From: RGIG7213 sp045652135
GTDB taxonomy: Bacteria > Bacillota > Clostridia > Oscillospirales > CAG-272
Direction of reading: 5' to 3'
Assembly (NCBI GenBank): GCA_045652135.1
Contig: JAZRTS010000178.1
Location: forward strand, 1-6,917
DNA length: 6,917 nt
In this document: piece after piece, positions 1 to 6,463 of the stretch
Layout: every line of letters begins with the position of its first letter
Position numbering within the stretch: position 1 is the stretch's first letter
Program-made: the position numbers and the translations under genes
Notes under the pieces: model-generated
Database searches by the model: none
The model's input: only the letters and a program-made list of their open reading frames with translations
What the model was told of the DNA's origin: nothing

Positions 1-516
1 TTCAACGGGATTTTTGCAATCCTCCATCGCAAATACGGGAACACCAACCTGTGAGCCTACAACCTGAAGCTGTTTTACAGCCGCGGGACGGTAAACGTCG
101 CAGGCAACGAGCAAGGGTCTTTTTTCAAACTTTGTTTTGAAGTGGTTTGCAAGCTTTCCGCAGTGTGTTGTTTTACCTGCACCCTGCAGACCGACCATCA
201 TTATGACTGTCGGAGGACGTGAAGAAAATCTTACTCTTTCCTCCTGTCCGCCCATAAGCGCAACAAGCTCTTCATTAACTATCTTGATTATCTGCTGTGA
301 CGGAACAAGACTTTCAAGAACGTCCTGACCTACAGCACGCTCACTTACGATCTTTACAAAGTCCTTAACGACCTTGAAGTTAACGTCCGCTTCAAGAAGT
401 GCGAGCTTTATTTCACGCATTCCCTCTTTGATATCGGCTTCTGTAAGCTTGCCTTTATTCTTAAATTTTGAAAACGCACGTCCGAGCTTGTCGGACAGCG
501 AAGAAAACATCGCCAT
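1..516 (-). CDS. ffh: Signal recognition particle protein Ffh, N-terminal part (runs off left edge)
   Basis: Ffh is the SRP54-type GTPase that binds 4.5S/6S RNA and signal sequences of nascent proteins and docks with FtsY at the membrane. The window holds 172 codons from ATG at 516 (MAMFSSLSDKLGRAF...), open to the left edge. Residues 1-90 match the helical N domain, including REIKLALLEADVN at about 34-46. The P-loop is GLQGAGKTT at 109-117, followed by HCGKLA. The SRP-GTPase motif DVYRPAAVKQL is at 140-150. The rest of the G domain and the methionine-rich M domain (family length about 450 residues) lie outside the window. The start is supported by GGAG at 524-527, 7 bases upstream, and by the normal family N-terminus. 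It lies 13 bases after the ylxM stop, so the two are co-transcribed. I see no sign of damage. Confidence 0.96.
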   Translation of the reverse strand, partial: MAMFSSLSDKLGRAFSKFKNKGKLTEADIKEGMREIKLALLEADVNFKVVKDFVKIVSERAVGQDVLESLVPSQQIIKIVNEELVALMGGQEERVRFSSRPPTVIMMVGLQGAGKTTHCGKLANHFKTKFEKRPLLVACDVYRPAAVKQLQVVGSQVGVPVFAMEDCKNPVE

Positions 517-529
517 ATATATTCTCCGT

Positions 530-880
530 TTACTCCTGATGAGAAAGAATTATCTTTGCTTTTTGTATTATTGCTTCCATTTCCGCGCTGTATTCCGGGA
601 TTTTTCCTTTAAGCGCATGAAGCATTTTCTGTATATCCTCAACGTCGCTTTGCATCTTTGAAAAACGAAGAGCAAGACCTAACTTTTCTTCATAGTTCAA
701 AAGTGCTTCTTCCGAGCGTTTTATACTGTCACGGACGCCTTGCCTTGTTATACCTGCATCCTCTGCAATTTCAGCAAGAGAGAGATCCTCATTGTAATAA
801 AGTGTCATATATTCACGTGAGGACGGGGTAAGCAAATCGCCGTAAAAATCAAGCAAAAGGCTTATATTTAAATCTTTCAT
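530..880 (-). CDS. ylxM: YlxM/UPF0122 family helix-turn-helix protein
   Basis: This is a 116-residue protein of the YlxM (p13, UPF0122) family, which is almost always encoded next to ffh in Firmicutes and is thought to act with the SRP pathway. The N-terminal signature is clear: LLLDFYGDLLTPSSREYMTL at about 8-27, then EDLSLAEIAEDAGITRQGVRDSIKRSEE at 31-58. The latter is a sigma-70 region 4-like helix-turn-helix, with the recognition helix near TRQGVRDSIKR. The rest (about 60-116) is a charged helical tail, probably a coiled coil. The length is normal for the family. A weak GGTGG lies just upstream of the ATG at 880, and the family N-terminus agrees with this start. It is the first gene of its transcript, with its own promoter at 917-945, and is followed by ffh after 13 bases. 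The biochemical role in SRP function is poorly defined; family assignment is firm. Confidence 0.94.
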   Translation of the reverse strand: MKDLNISLLLDFYGDLLTPSSREYMTLYYNEDLSLAEIAEDAGITRQGVRDSIKRSEEALLNYEEKLGLALRFSKMQSDVEDIQKMLHALKGKIPEYSAEMEAIIQKAKIILSHQE

Positions 881-894
881 TTTCCACCAACGTG

Positions 895-915
895 TGTAAA
901 GTAAATTGCTTTACA
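895..915. promoter_or_regulatory. Inverted repeat over the ylxM start site, candidate operator
   Basis: TGTAAAG (895-901) and CTTTACA (909-915) form a perfect 7-bp inverted repeat with a 7-base spacer. It begins just downstream of the -10 box (917-922) and covers the expected +1 near 910, where a bound repressor would block initiation. It could also be a weak hairpin in the 5' leader. No protein is identified; the operator role is inferred from symmetry and position only. Confidence 0.4.
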
Positions 916-916
916 T

Positions 917-945
917 ATATTATCACAAGACAACCGTTTTGTCAA
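917..945 (-). promoter_or_regulatory. Sigma-A promoter for ylxM-ffh
   Basis: On the minus strand a perfect -35 TTGACA (940-945) is followed after exactly 17 bases by TAATAT (917-922), a good match to TATAAT. GATAAT, offset by two bases, is an alternative reading. The site lies between the terminator of the transporter operon and the ylxM start at 880, which gives a leader of about 30 bases. The position and near-consensus sequence suggest strong, largely constitutive transcription, as expected for an SRP gene unit. Confidence 0.85.
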
Positions 946-996
946 TACCAATATATGTTTTAATCAAAGATATTTTTAAATTTTTTGTTAACAGCA

Positions 997-1028
997 AAAA
1001 GCAGTGCCGAATATTCGGCACCGCTTTT
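997..1028 (-). terminator. Intrinsic terminator of the maltodextrin transporter operon
   Basis: A hairpin follows the malK stop by 9 bases. Arms 997-1010 and 1015-1028 close over a short AT loop, with an 18-base perfect palindrome GTGCCGAATATTCGGCAC at its core (1004-1021). The single non-Watson-Crick position (1003/1022) is a G-U pair in the minus-strand RNA but an A-C mismatch in the plus-strand RNA. The minus-strand stem ends in a run of five U. Both points fit termination of leftward transcription coming out of malK, which insulates ylxM. Confidence 0.9.
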
Positions 1029-1037
1029 ATAATAAAA

Positions 1038-2162
1038 TCAAACAAGAAGATTCTTTTCTGTTTCGGGATCGAAGAAGTGCATAACCTTACTTTCGAATGT
1101 AACATAGATCGTAGCACCGTAAACAAGTGACTTGCGCTGTTCATCGGAAAGAGTGATCGTGGGAATACGTACGATGAGTCTGTCACCGTTTGCTTCTTCA
1201 ACGTGAAGGTGAAGCTCACTTCCCATCATTTCATTAACTCTTATTGTGCAAGGAATAGCCTCACTTGCATTCTTGTCAGCCATAACAAAGTGTTCGGGGC
1301 GTACACCGAGAATTATTTCTCTTGAACCGATATTCTTTGCCTTGAGCATTTCAGCCTTTGCGCCGCTTACTTCTATCTTCGCACCGTAGGGGGTTACGTA
1401 GTATTTACCGTTTTCGCAAACGAGATTCGTCTTGAACGTATTCATCTTGGGTGCGCCGATAAATTCAGCAACAAAAAGGTTATCGGGCATATCAAACACC
1501 TCTGTGGGTGTGCCGACCTGCTGAATGAAGCCATCCTTCATAATTACGATACGATCTCCGAGAGTCATAGCCTCTGTCTGGTCGTGTGTAACGTAAATAA
1601 ATGTAGTATCGATCTTCTGACGGAGGAGTATTATCTCTGCTCTCATCTGATTACGAAGCTTTGCATCGAGGTTTGACAAAGGCTCGTCCATAAGGAACAC
1701 CTTACTGTCACGCACCATAGCACGTCCTATTGCAACACGCTGACGCTGTCCGCCGGAAAGCGCACGGGGCTTTCTTGTGAGATACTCTGTAATTCCGAGT
1801 ATTTCAGCAGCAGCCGTTACCTTTTCGTATACGACCTCCTGCGGAACTTTTTTAAGTCTCAGGCTGAATGCCATATTTTCAAAAACCGTGAGGTGGGGAT
1901 AAAGCGCATAGTTCTGGAATACCATCGCAATATCACGGTCACGAGGCTGAAGGTCGTTGACAACGACACCGTCAATTTCAACAGTACCGCCGGAAATATC
2001 CTCAAGACCTGCTATCATACGGAGAGTTGTGGATTTACCGCATCCCGAAGGACCTACAAAAACGATAAACTCCTTATCCGCAATATCAAGATTGAAATTA
2101 TCAACGGCAACAGTATCTTTGCCGTATATTTTTTTTACATTAGTTAATTTAACCGTAGCCAT
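1038..2162 (-). CDS. malK: Sugar ABC transporter ATPase, MalK/MsmK/UgpC family
   Basis: This 374-residue cytoplasmic ATPase would power the MalFG-type permease pair as a homodimer. All ABC motifs are intact: Walker A GPSGCGKST (37-45), Q-loop Q83 in VFQNYALYPH, signature LSGGQRQRVAIGRA (135-148), Walker B VFLMDEP (155-161, catalytic E160), D-loop SNLDA, and switch histidine H193 in VTHDQTEAM. Residues from about 235 to the end form the TOBE/OB-fold regulatory region of the carbohydrate-uptake (CUT1) ATPases, with FIGAPKMN and ILGVRPEH as recognisable family motifs. The length is typical. The start is backed by AAAAGGAG six bases upstream, which overlaps the malG stop, so translation is probably coupled. 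It is the last gene before the terminator at 997-1028. Family members often serve several sugar importers; here the ATPase sits in the operon, which suggests a dedicated partner, although sharing cannot be excluded. Confidence 0.95.
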   Translation of the reverse strand: MATVKLTNVKKIYGKDTVAVDNFNLDIADKEFIVFVGPSGCGKSTTLRMIAGLEDISGGTVEIDGVVVNDLQPRDRDIAMVFQNYALYPHLTVFENMAFSLRLKKVPQEVVYEKVTAAAEILGITEYLTRKPRALSGGQRQRVAIGRAMVRDSKVFLMDEPLSNLDAKLRNQMRAEIILLRQKIDTTFIYVTHDQTEAMTLGDRIVIMKDGFIQQVGTPTEVFDMPDNLFVAEFIGAPKMNTFKTNLVCENGKYYVTPYGAKIEVSGAKAEMLKAKNIGSREIILGVRPEHFVMADKNASEAIPCTIRVNEMMGSELHLHVEEANGDRLIVRIPTITLSDEQRKSLVYGATIYVTFESKVMHFFDPETEKNLLV

Positions 2163-2174
2163 ATTATTCTCCTT

Positions 2175-3059
2175 TTATCCTTTTACAGCTCCGCCCGTAA
2201 CGCCTTCAACATAATACTTTTGGAGCATAAGGAAGACAAGTGTAACGGGGATAGCGACTATCACGCCTGCGGCGCAGAACATGGTATAGTGTGTATTTAC
2301 ATTCGTCTTTGAAAGCCATTCAAACATACCGACTGCAACGCTCATACCCGCGCTGTTTTCGTGAATCAGATAGCTTGCGAGCATAAAGTCACCCCAAGGA
2401 GCCATAAAGCCCATAAGAATTGTGTAAATAACTATCGGCTTTGACAAAGGCATAATGACCTTGTAAAAGACCTGAAAACGTGTAGCACCGTCCACTCTTG
2501 CCGCTTCGTCCAAGCTTTTCGGTATAGTATCAAAGAAGCCCTTTGATACGTAATAGCCCATACCGCTGCTTGCACAGTAGACGATAATAAGACCTACGGG
2601 TGCCATATTCATTGTAAGACCGAGATCCGCAAAGACCTTATAAATAAGGATCATCGTGAGAAATCCGGGAAACATTCCCAAAATGAGCATCAGATTCATA
2701 AGTGCTTTTCTTCCCTTGAATCTGAGTCGGGACAAAACATAACTCATCGAAAGAATGAAGAATGTCTGGAAAACCGCAGTTGCAACACCCATAATACCCG
2801 TGTTTCTGAACCATATAAGAAAGTCTGTTTCCTTGAAAAGTCTTGTGTAGTTATCAAGTCCGAACTGCTTCGGCCACATGTAGCTGACCTGACCTGTAGT
2901 TTCAACTCTGAAGGATTCAAGCAAAATACCGAAGAATGGGAACAGCCAGATCACAGTCATAAGAATGAGCAGGACATAAACTACCGTATTTCCGAGTCTT
3001 CTGCTTGCCTTTGCGCCGAGTCCTCTTTTTTGAATGGATTTATTTTCTTTATTTTTCAT
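2175..3059 (-). CDS. malG: Maltodextrin ABC transporter permease, MalG type
   Basis: This 294-residue inner-membrane permease of the binding-protein-dependent transport family (CUT1, MalG side) pairs with the MalF-like protein to form the sugar channel. A basic cytoplasmic N-terminus (KNKENKSIQKRGLGAKASRR) is followed by about six membrane segments, roughly 25-47, 88-110, 118-141, 151-171, 205-228 and 262-283. The EAA loop that docks on the ATPase is clear at about 185-205 (E185-A-A, D190-G-A, P204). The C-terminus YVEGVTGGAVKG is typical of MalG homologues. Its ATG shares one base with the malF stop (TAATG). AGGAGG at 3070-3075 lies 10 bases upstream, inside the end of malF. This points to coupled, equal production of the two permeases. 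Substrate is inferred from the neighbours. Confidence 0.94.
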   Translation of the reverse strand: MKNKENKSIQKRGLGAKASRRLGNTVVYVLLILMTVIWLFPFFGILLESFRVETTGQVSYMWPKQFGLDNYTRLFKETDFLIWFRNTGIMGVATAVFQTFFILSMSYVLSRLRFKGRKALMNLMLILGMFPGFLTMILIYKVFADLGLTMNMAPVGLIIVYCASSGMGYYVSKGFFDTIPKSLDEAARVDGATRFQVFYKVIMPLSKPIVIYTILMGFMAPWGDFMLASYLIHENSAGMSVAVGMFEWLSKTNVNTHYTMFCAAGVIVAIPVTLVFLMLQKYYVEGVTGGAVKG

Positions 3060-4630
3060 TACTTGTAATCCTCCTCATTTCTTGTTGACGGAATTACATT
3101 GTAAACTACAAGTGACAGCACCGCAACGACAACGAATACCAATATACCGATGATCGATGCCATATAGTATTTACTGTCAGTGCTGTTAAGTGTCATCTTA
3201 TACAGCCACGTGATAAGAAGGTCGGTATAAGTTACCGAAACACCGCCGGGAGTACCCAGTTCAGTATTAATAAGCTGGTTGTTCTGTGTAAGCAGATAAA
3301 TTACGTTGAAGTTGTTAAGGTTACCTACAAAGCTTGTCAGAAGATACGGTCCCATAACGAACATCATATAAGGAAGCGTTATCTTTGAATACTGCTGCCA
3401 TACGCTTGCGCCGTCGATACGGGAAGACTCGTAAAGGTCCTGCGGAATATTCATAAGAATACCCGTTGCCATAAGCATAATATAGGGGATACCTACCCAG
3501 ATATTCAGAACGATAAGCAGTATCTTTGATGCTATGGGATTCTGCCACAGCGACAGTTGATTTGCCGCCAGCATACTGTCGGGAAGCCAATTCCAATCAA
3601 GCAACACCTTACCGATAAGGCCAGATGAATTGAACAGCTTAGCAACGTAAAGAAGTGAAACGAACTGCGGAATAGCGATAGTCATAACGAGTATCGTACG
3701 CCAGAACTTCTTAATTTTAATTCCCTTTTTGTTTATCATAATAGCGACAAACATACCGAGGAAGTAGTTTGTGAACGTAGCGAAGAATGCCCACATAAGT
3801 GTCCATGAAAGTATTTCGCCGAACGCAACACCGAGACCGCCTTCACCGAAGTCAAGCAACTCGTTGAAATGGTCAAAGCCCATCCACGAAAACAGATTTG
3901 AAAATCCGTCGTGAGCCGCATCATAGCTTGTAAAGGCGATAAGCACCATATAAATTATAGGCAATACAGTGAAAGCCAAGATACCGCCGAGCGGGATAGC
4001 GAGAAGTGTTTTGTGGAACTGGTCATCAAGAACAGATTTCAAGTCATCCTTGCCGCTTTTTACCTTTTTGCCCTTTGCGGTGATATTCATACAAATACGG
4101 CACTGTCTTACCTGCATACGCCACGTACAAACGAATGCGACGATGAAAATAACGGTTAAAAGACCGTATAAAAGCACCTTAACGGAGTCATCACCCGGCA
4201 CCCATATATCCGTATCGTATATCATATCGTATTCGAATTTACCCTGAACCGTACCGACGGTAGATCCCTTTTGGAACCAATTTACCTTTGAAAGCCAGTA
4301 AAGACCGCCGCTGGGTACAAACATATATGCAAAGAAGACTGCCTCAAAAATGAGGAATAAAATTCCCCTCAATATCTGCCCATAATAGAAATTACCGAAA
4401 CCGAAAATAAGGAATGAAAGCTTTACAGCCCAATTACCTTTTGTGAACGTGGTAATTATATCGACGAATTCATCCTTGACAGCCAGACCGCAATTCTTGA
4501 ATAAAGTAAGTATGGCAAGTCCGAGCTTTTTGAAATATGACGGAACAGAGCAGAAAAATAACTTCAGCTTATACCAAAAAGCAGAAGCTTTATTAAGTTT
4601 TAAATAATCTAAATCGTTTAATCTTTTCAT
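3059..4630 (-). CDS. malF: Maltodextrin ABC transporter permease, MalF type with N-terminal extension
   Basis: This 523-residue permease is the MalF-side partner of the MalG-like protein. The core transport domain spans about 205-510: membrane segments from IPLGGILAFTVLPIIYMVLIAF (212-233) onward, and the EAA loop at about 401-420 (E401-S-S, D406-G-A, P420). The first 200 residues are an extension: an amphipathic basic start, a WAVKLSFLIFGFGNFYYGQILRGILFLIFEAVFFAYM region (67-103) with membrane segments, a short outside loop (about 105-148) with aromatics, another segment (151-169), and a basic linker with a cysteine pair (CRIC, 177-180). E. coli MalF reaches a similar length through a large periplasmic loop, which I do not see here. 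This N-terminal layout is familiar from clostridial MalF homologues. AAGGAG (4657-4662) is 26 bases from the ATG, unusually far. An in-frame TAA at 4649-4651 limits any upstream extension. Confidence 0.93.
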   Translation of the reverse strand: MKRLNDLDYLKLNKASAFWYKLKLFFCSVPSYFKKLGLAILTLFKNCGLAVKDEFVDIITTFTKGNWAVKLSFLIFGFGNFYYGQILRGILFLIFEAVFFAYMFVPSGGLYWLSKVNWFQKGSTVGTVQGKFEYDMIYDTDIWVPGDDSVKVLLYGLLTVIFIVAFVCTWRMQVRQCRICMNITAKGKKVKSGKDDLKSVLDDQFHKTLLAIPLGGILAFTVLPIIYMVLIAFTSYDAAHDGFSNLFSWMGFDHFNELLDFGEGGLGVAFGEILSWTLMWAFFATFTNYFLGMFVAIMINKKGIKIKKFWRTILVMTIAIPQFVSLLYVAKLFNSSGLIGKVLLDWNWLPDSMLAANQLSLWQNPIASKILLIVLNIWVGIPYIMLMATGILMNIPQDLYESSRIDGASVWQQYSKITLPYMMFVMGPYLLTSFVGNLNNFNVIYLLTQNNQLINTELGTPGGVSVTYTDLLITWLYKMTLNSTDSKYYMASIIGILVFVVVAVLSLVVYNVIPSTRNEEDYK

Positions 4631-4670
4631 ATTCAGAATATAGCGATTTTATACTACTCCTTATAGAAAT

Positions 4671-4738
4671 AAAAAAGCATTGTTAGCAGGCGCCAAAGAC
4701 ACTGTCTGTTCTTTTACACCGGCTAACAATGCCTTTTT
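4671..4738 (-). terminator. Large-loop hairpin with U-tract between malE and malF
   Basis: GCATTGTTAGC (4677-4687) pairs perfectly with GCTAACAATGC (4722-4732). Outer A/T runs at 4671-4675 and 4734-4738 extend the stem to about 17 bp with one mismatch. In the minus-strand RNA the stem is followed by six U, as in an intrinsic terminator, but the loop is long (34 bases) and contains a smaller perfect palindrome AGACACTGTCT (4697-4707). The A/T runs on both sides would let it act on either strand. It probably causes partial termination after malE, so that the binding protein is made in excess of the permeases. The efficiency is unknown. Confidence 0.6.
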
Positions 4739-4739
4739 G

Positions 4740-4770
4740 TCTTTGGCAAGGGCTGAGCCCTTGCCAAAGA
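4740..4770 (-). repeat. Perfect 15-bp inverted repeat downstream of malE
   Basis: Arms 4740-4754 (TCTTTGGCAAGGGCT) and 4756-4770 are exact reverse complements around a single central base, giving a very stable hairpin starting 21 bases after the malE stop codon. It lacks a U-tract directly after it, so it is better read as an mRNA-stabilising or dispersed intergenic repeat than as a terminator. E. coli malE-malF also has intergenic REP hairpins that protect malE mRNA (established knowledge); similar function here is inference. Together with the hairpin at 4671-4738 it fills most of the 160-base gap. Confidence 0.75.
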
Positions 4771-4790
4771 TTTTGAAAATACAGTTATAA

Positions 4791-6383
4791 TTATTCAGCG
4801 GGAACCAATGTGATCTCAGCTGTTGTATCTTCGTTGATAACAAGCTTGATAAAGTAGTTGCCAGCAGTTTCTACCTTGAAGTTAGGCTTGTCGGAAAGCG
4901 GAATGCTCTTATCCGCATTTGCAGCATTGTCGCCGTATGCAGTCTTCCAGTCCATACCAAGACGAACCTTGAATTCACCGCCTGCGTCGATTGCAAGAGC
5001 TTCCTTGGATGTCCAAGTTCCCTTGGGATCTTCCTTCATTTCGAAGTCTGTATCCCACATTGTACCGTTAACGGCACCGATTACTGTATATGATGTTCTC
5101 TGCTCAGGTGTGAGCTCGATGAACTTCTTAACTGCATCAGCGTATGCGTTAAGAGCGTTCTGGAGATCAGCTTCACTTTCAGCGGACTTTGCAGCTGCGC
5201 CGAGGTTCTTTACTGTATCCCAGAACACACCTGCGATCTGACCCTGGGGAATACCGTTTGCACTCTGCTTAGCAAGAGCTGCAAGGGAAACGTTTGCCTG
5301 AACTGCTTCAGAAGCCTGAGCGTCCTTATTGGAAGGACCCCACTGGTAAGCGTTGAATCTTTCGAGCTGGCAGTCCTTGTTTGTAAGGAACTGTGCGAGA
5401 AGTGAAAGAACAGCAGCACGCTTAGCATCGTCCTGGGGCTTAACACCCATAAGCTTGTAACCTGTGTAGGAGCCGAGGTGGTAGGAAGTACCGTCTACTT
5501 CAAAGGAAGGAAGGTCAGTAGCTGCGAGGTTTTCACCGAAGTGAGCAACAGCTGCTTCTGCATTCCATGTACCTGTGATTACTACACCTGCATCTGTGAA
5601 TACGTTTGCATCGCTGTCGTATGCTGTAGACTTAGCAAGCTTCTGCATACCCTTCATAGCGATAAGGCCCTTATCGGATGCGAACGTATCGTCAACGGAA
5701 ACGAACTCACCCTTTTCGTTGGTTGTCCAGTTGGAGTGACAGCCTGTTGCAAAGAAGAAGGATGCAGTGTACCAAGAGTCTTCAAGGTTGTAACGAAGCT
5801 TAACATTGTTTGCTTCGCAAGCAGCTATAAGCGCTTCAAGGCTTTCAGCTTCTTCCTCTGTGATGATGCTCTTGTCATAGTACATATAGTAACCGTTGTC
5901 GCTTGTCAAAGGATAAGCGTAAAGTGTACCTGCAACGGAAGCTGCAGCAACGGAACCTGCATCATTGCCTGCTGTAACTGTATCAGCAGCGCCCTTGCCG
6001 AGCTTTGCCAAAGCAGCAGCCTGAACAAGACGAGCGAGCTGGTCCTGTGCAAAGCAGTAAATGTCGGGAGCTGTAGCAACGTCAGCGATAACCTTGGAGC
6101 CGGATTCAGCTTCTGTAACGCCTTCGATCTGCGCATTGATTACGATGCCGGGGTTAGCAGCTTCGAAAGCATCGATCTGCTTCTGGAAAAGGTCAGCTAC
6201 GCCTTCCTTTTCGGAAACCCACATTGTAATGTCATAAGTGCCGTTAAGCTCAGCGGAAGGTGTTCCGCCTGTTGTGTCAGCAGATGTACCTGTATCCTTG
6301 CTTGTATCGCCTCCACATGATGCAAAGCAAGCAACGACCATAACAACTGCCAAAACGAGTGATAAGATCTTACTCATTTTCAT
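4791..6383 (-). CDS. malE: Maltodextrin-binding lipoprotein with C-terminal starch-binding-like domain
   Basis: This 530-residue extracellular solute-binding protein captures the sugar for the MalFGK importer encoded downstream. Residues 1-22 form a lipoprotein signal with lipobox FASC and modified Cys23, followed by a flexible Gly/Ser/Thr/Asp linker (24-45). Residues of about 48-425 are a family-1 (MalE-type) binding fold: YDITMWVSE at the start, PLTSDNGYYMYYDKS near the hinge, and ITGTWNAEAAVAHFG, the region that usually reads GPW in MalE proteins. MalE proteins usually end there, near 400 residues. This one continues with about 100 residues (431-530), including VIGAVNGTMWDTDFEMKEDP, GGEFKVRLGMDWKTAYGDN and a beta-strand-rich end. 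That region resembles the small sandwich modules (X25/SusE type) of amylases. The start has AAAGGAGG (6394-6401) 10 bases upstream; the ATG two codons later is less likely. Exact ligand (maltose, longer dextrins, or branched) cannot be read. Confidence 0.92.
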   Translation of the reverse strand: MKMSKILSLVLAVVMVVACFASCGGDTSKDTGTSADTTGGTPSAELNGTYDITMWVSEKEGVADLFQKQIDAFEAANPGIVINAQIEGVTEAESGSKVIADVATAPDIYCFAQDQLARLVQAAALAKLGKGAADTVTAGNDAGSVAAASVAGTLYAYPLTSDNGYYMYYDKSIITEEEAESLEALIAACEANNVKLRYNLEDSWYTASFFFATGCHSNWTTNEKGEFVSVDDTFASDKGLIAMKGMQKLAKSTAYDSDANVFTDAGVVITGTWNAEAAVAHFGENLAATDLPSFEVDGTSYHLGSYTGYKLMGVKPQDDAKRAAVLSLLAQFLTNKDCQLERFNAYQWGPSNKDAQASEAVQANVSLAALAKQSANGIPQGQIAGVFWDTVKNLGAAAKSAESEADLQNALNAYADAVKKFIELTPEQRTSYTVIGAVNGTMWDTDFEMKEDPKGTWTSKEALAIDAGGEFKVRLGMDWKTAYGDNAANADKSIPLSDKPNFKVETAGNYFIKLVINEDTTAEITLVPAE

Positions 6384-6393
6384 ATGAATAAAT

Positions 6394-6401
6394 CCTCCTT
6401 T
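6394..6401 (-). promoter_or_regulatory. Strong ribosome binding site of malE
   Basis: AAAGGAGG on the minus strand is a near-perfect anti-16S match, 10 bases upstream of the malE ATG. An A6T5 run lies just before it and should keep the region unstructured. This fits the high level at which binding proteins are made relative to their permeases. Confidence 0.85.
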
Positions 6402-6419
6402 AAAAATTTTTTCTAACGC

Positions 6420-6435
6420 TGTAGCGCGCTTTGCA
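6420..6435. promoter_or_regulatory. GC-rich imperfect dyad at malE start site, candidate LacI/MalR-type operator
   Basis: TGTAGCGCGCTTTGCA has TG...CA ends and a central CG, with five of eight positions symmetric. It contains the perfect 8-bp palindrome AGCGCGCT (6423-6430), and a second small repeat CGCTGTAGCG (6417-6426) overlaps it. It stands out in very AT-rich DNA and covers the predicted +1 (about 6428), directly beside the -10 box. Maltose operons in Firmicutes are commonly controlled by LacI-family regulators such as MalR and by CcpA. The site does not fit the 14-base cre consensus exactly, and no regulator gene is present in the window. Confidence 0.4.
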
Positions 6436-6463
6436 TTATACCATTATTTTCTTTTATTGACAA
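6435..6463 (-). promoter_or_regulatory. Sigma-A promoter of the malEFGK operon
   Basis: On the minus strand TTGTCA (6458-6463, five of six to consensus) is followed after exactly 17 bases by a perfect TATAAT (6435-6440), preceded by TGG as an extended -10. The predicted start is near 6428, which gives a leader of about 45 bases before the malE ATG. This is the only strong promoter I see for the operon. It lies in the 202-base gap after the amylase gene, so the transporter can be transcribed independently of that gene. Confidence 0.87.

Noticed and set aside
137..661. Plus-strand open frames over ffh and ylxM
   Set aside because: They are antisense to two firmly identified genes and show no protein family features.
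906..1219. Short frames on both strands around the malK 3' end and terminator
   Set aside because: They overlap malK, the terminator and the ylxM promoter, lack ribosome sites and have no family features.
4661..4843. 60-codon minus-strand frame across the end of malE and the hairpin element
   Set aside because: It overlaps the malE 3' end in another frame and its translation comes mostly from the inverted repeats, so it is not a credible protein.
5478..6320. 280-residue open frame on the plus strand, antisense to malE
   Set aside because: It is a cysteine- and serine-rich translation produced by the alanine-rich codon use of malE, with no recognisable domain and no ribosome site; the minus-strand lipoprotein is certain.
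6420..6435. CcpA catabolite-response element (cre) at the malE promoter
   Set aside because: The ends (TG...CA) and central CG look similar, but the spacing is 16 rather than 14 bases and the inner positions do not match; kept only as a general candidate operator.
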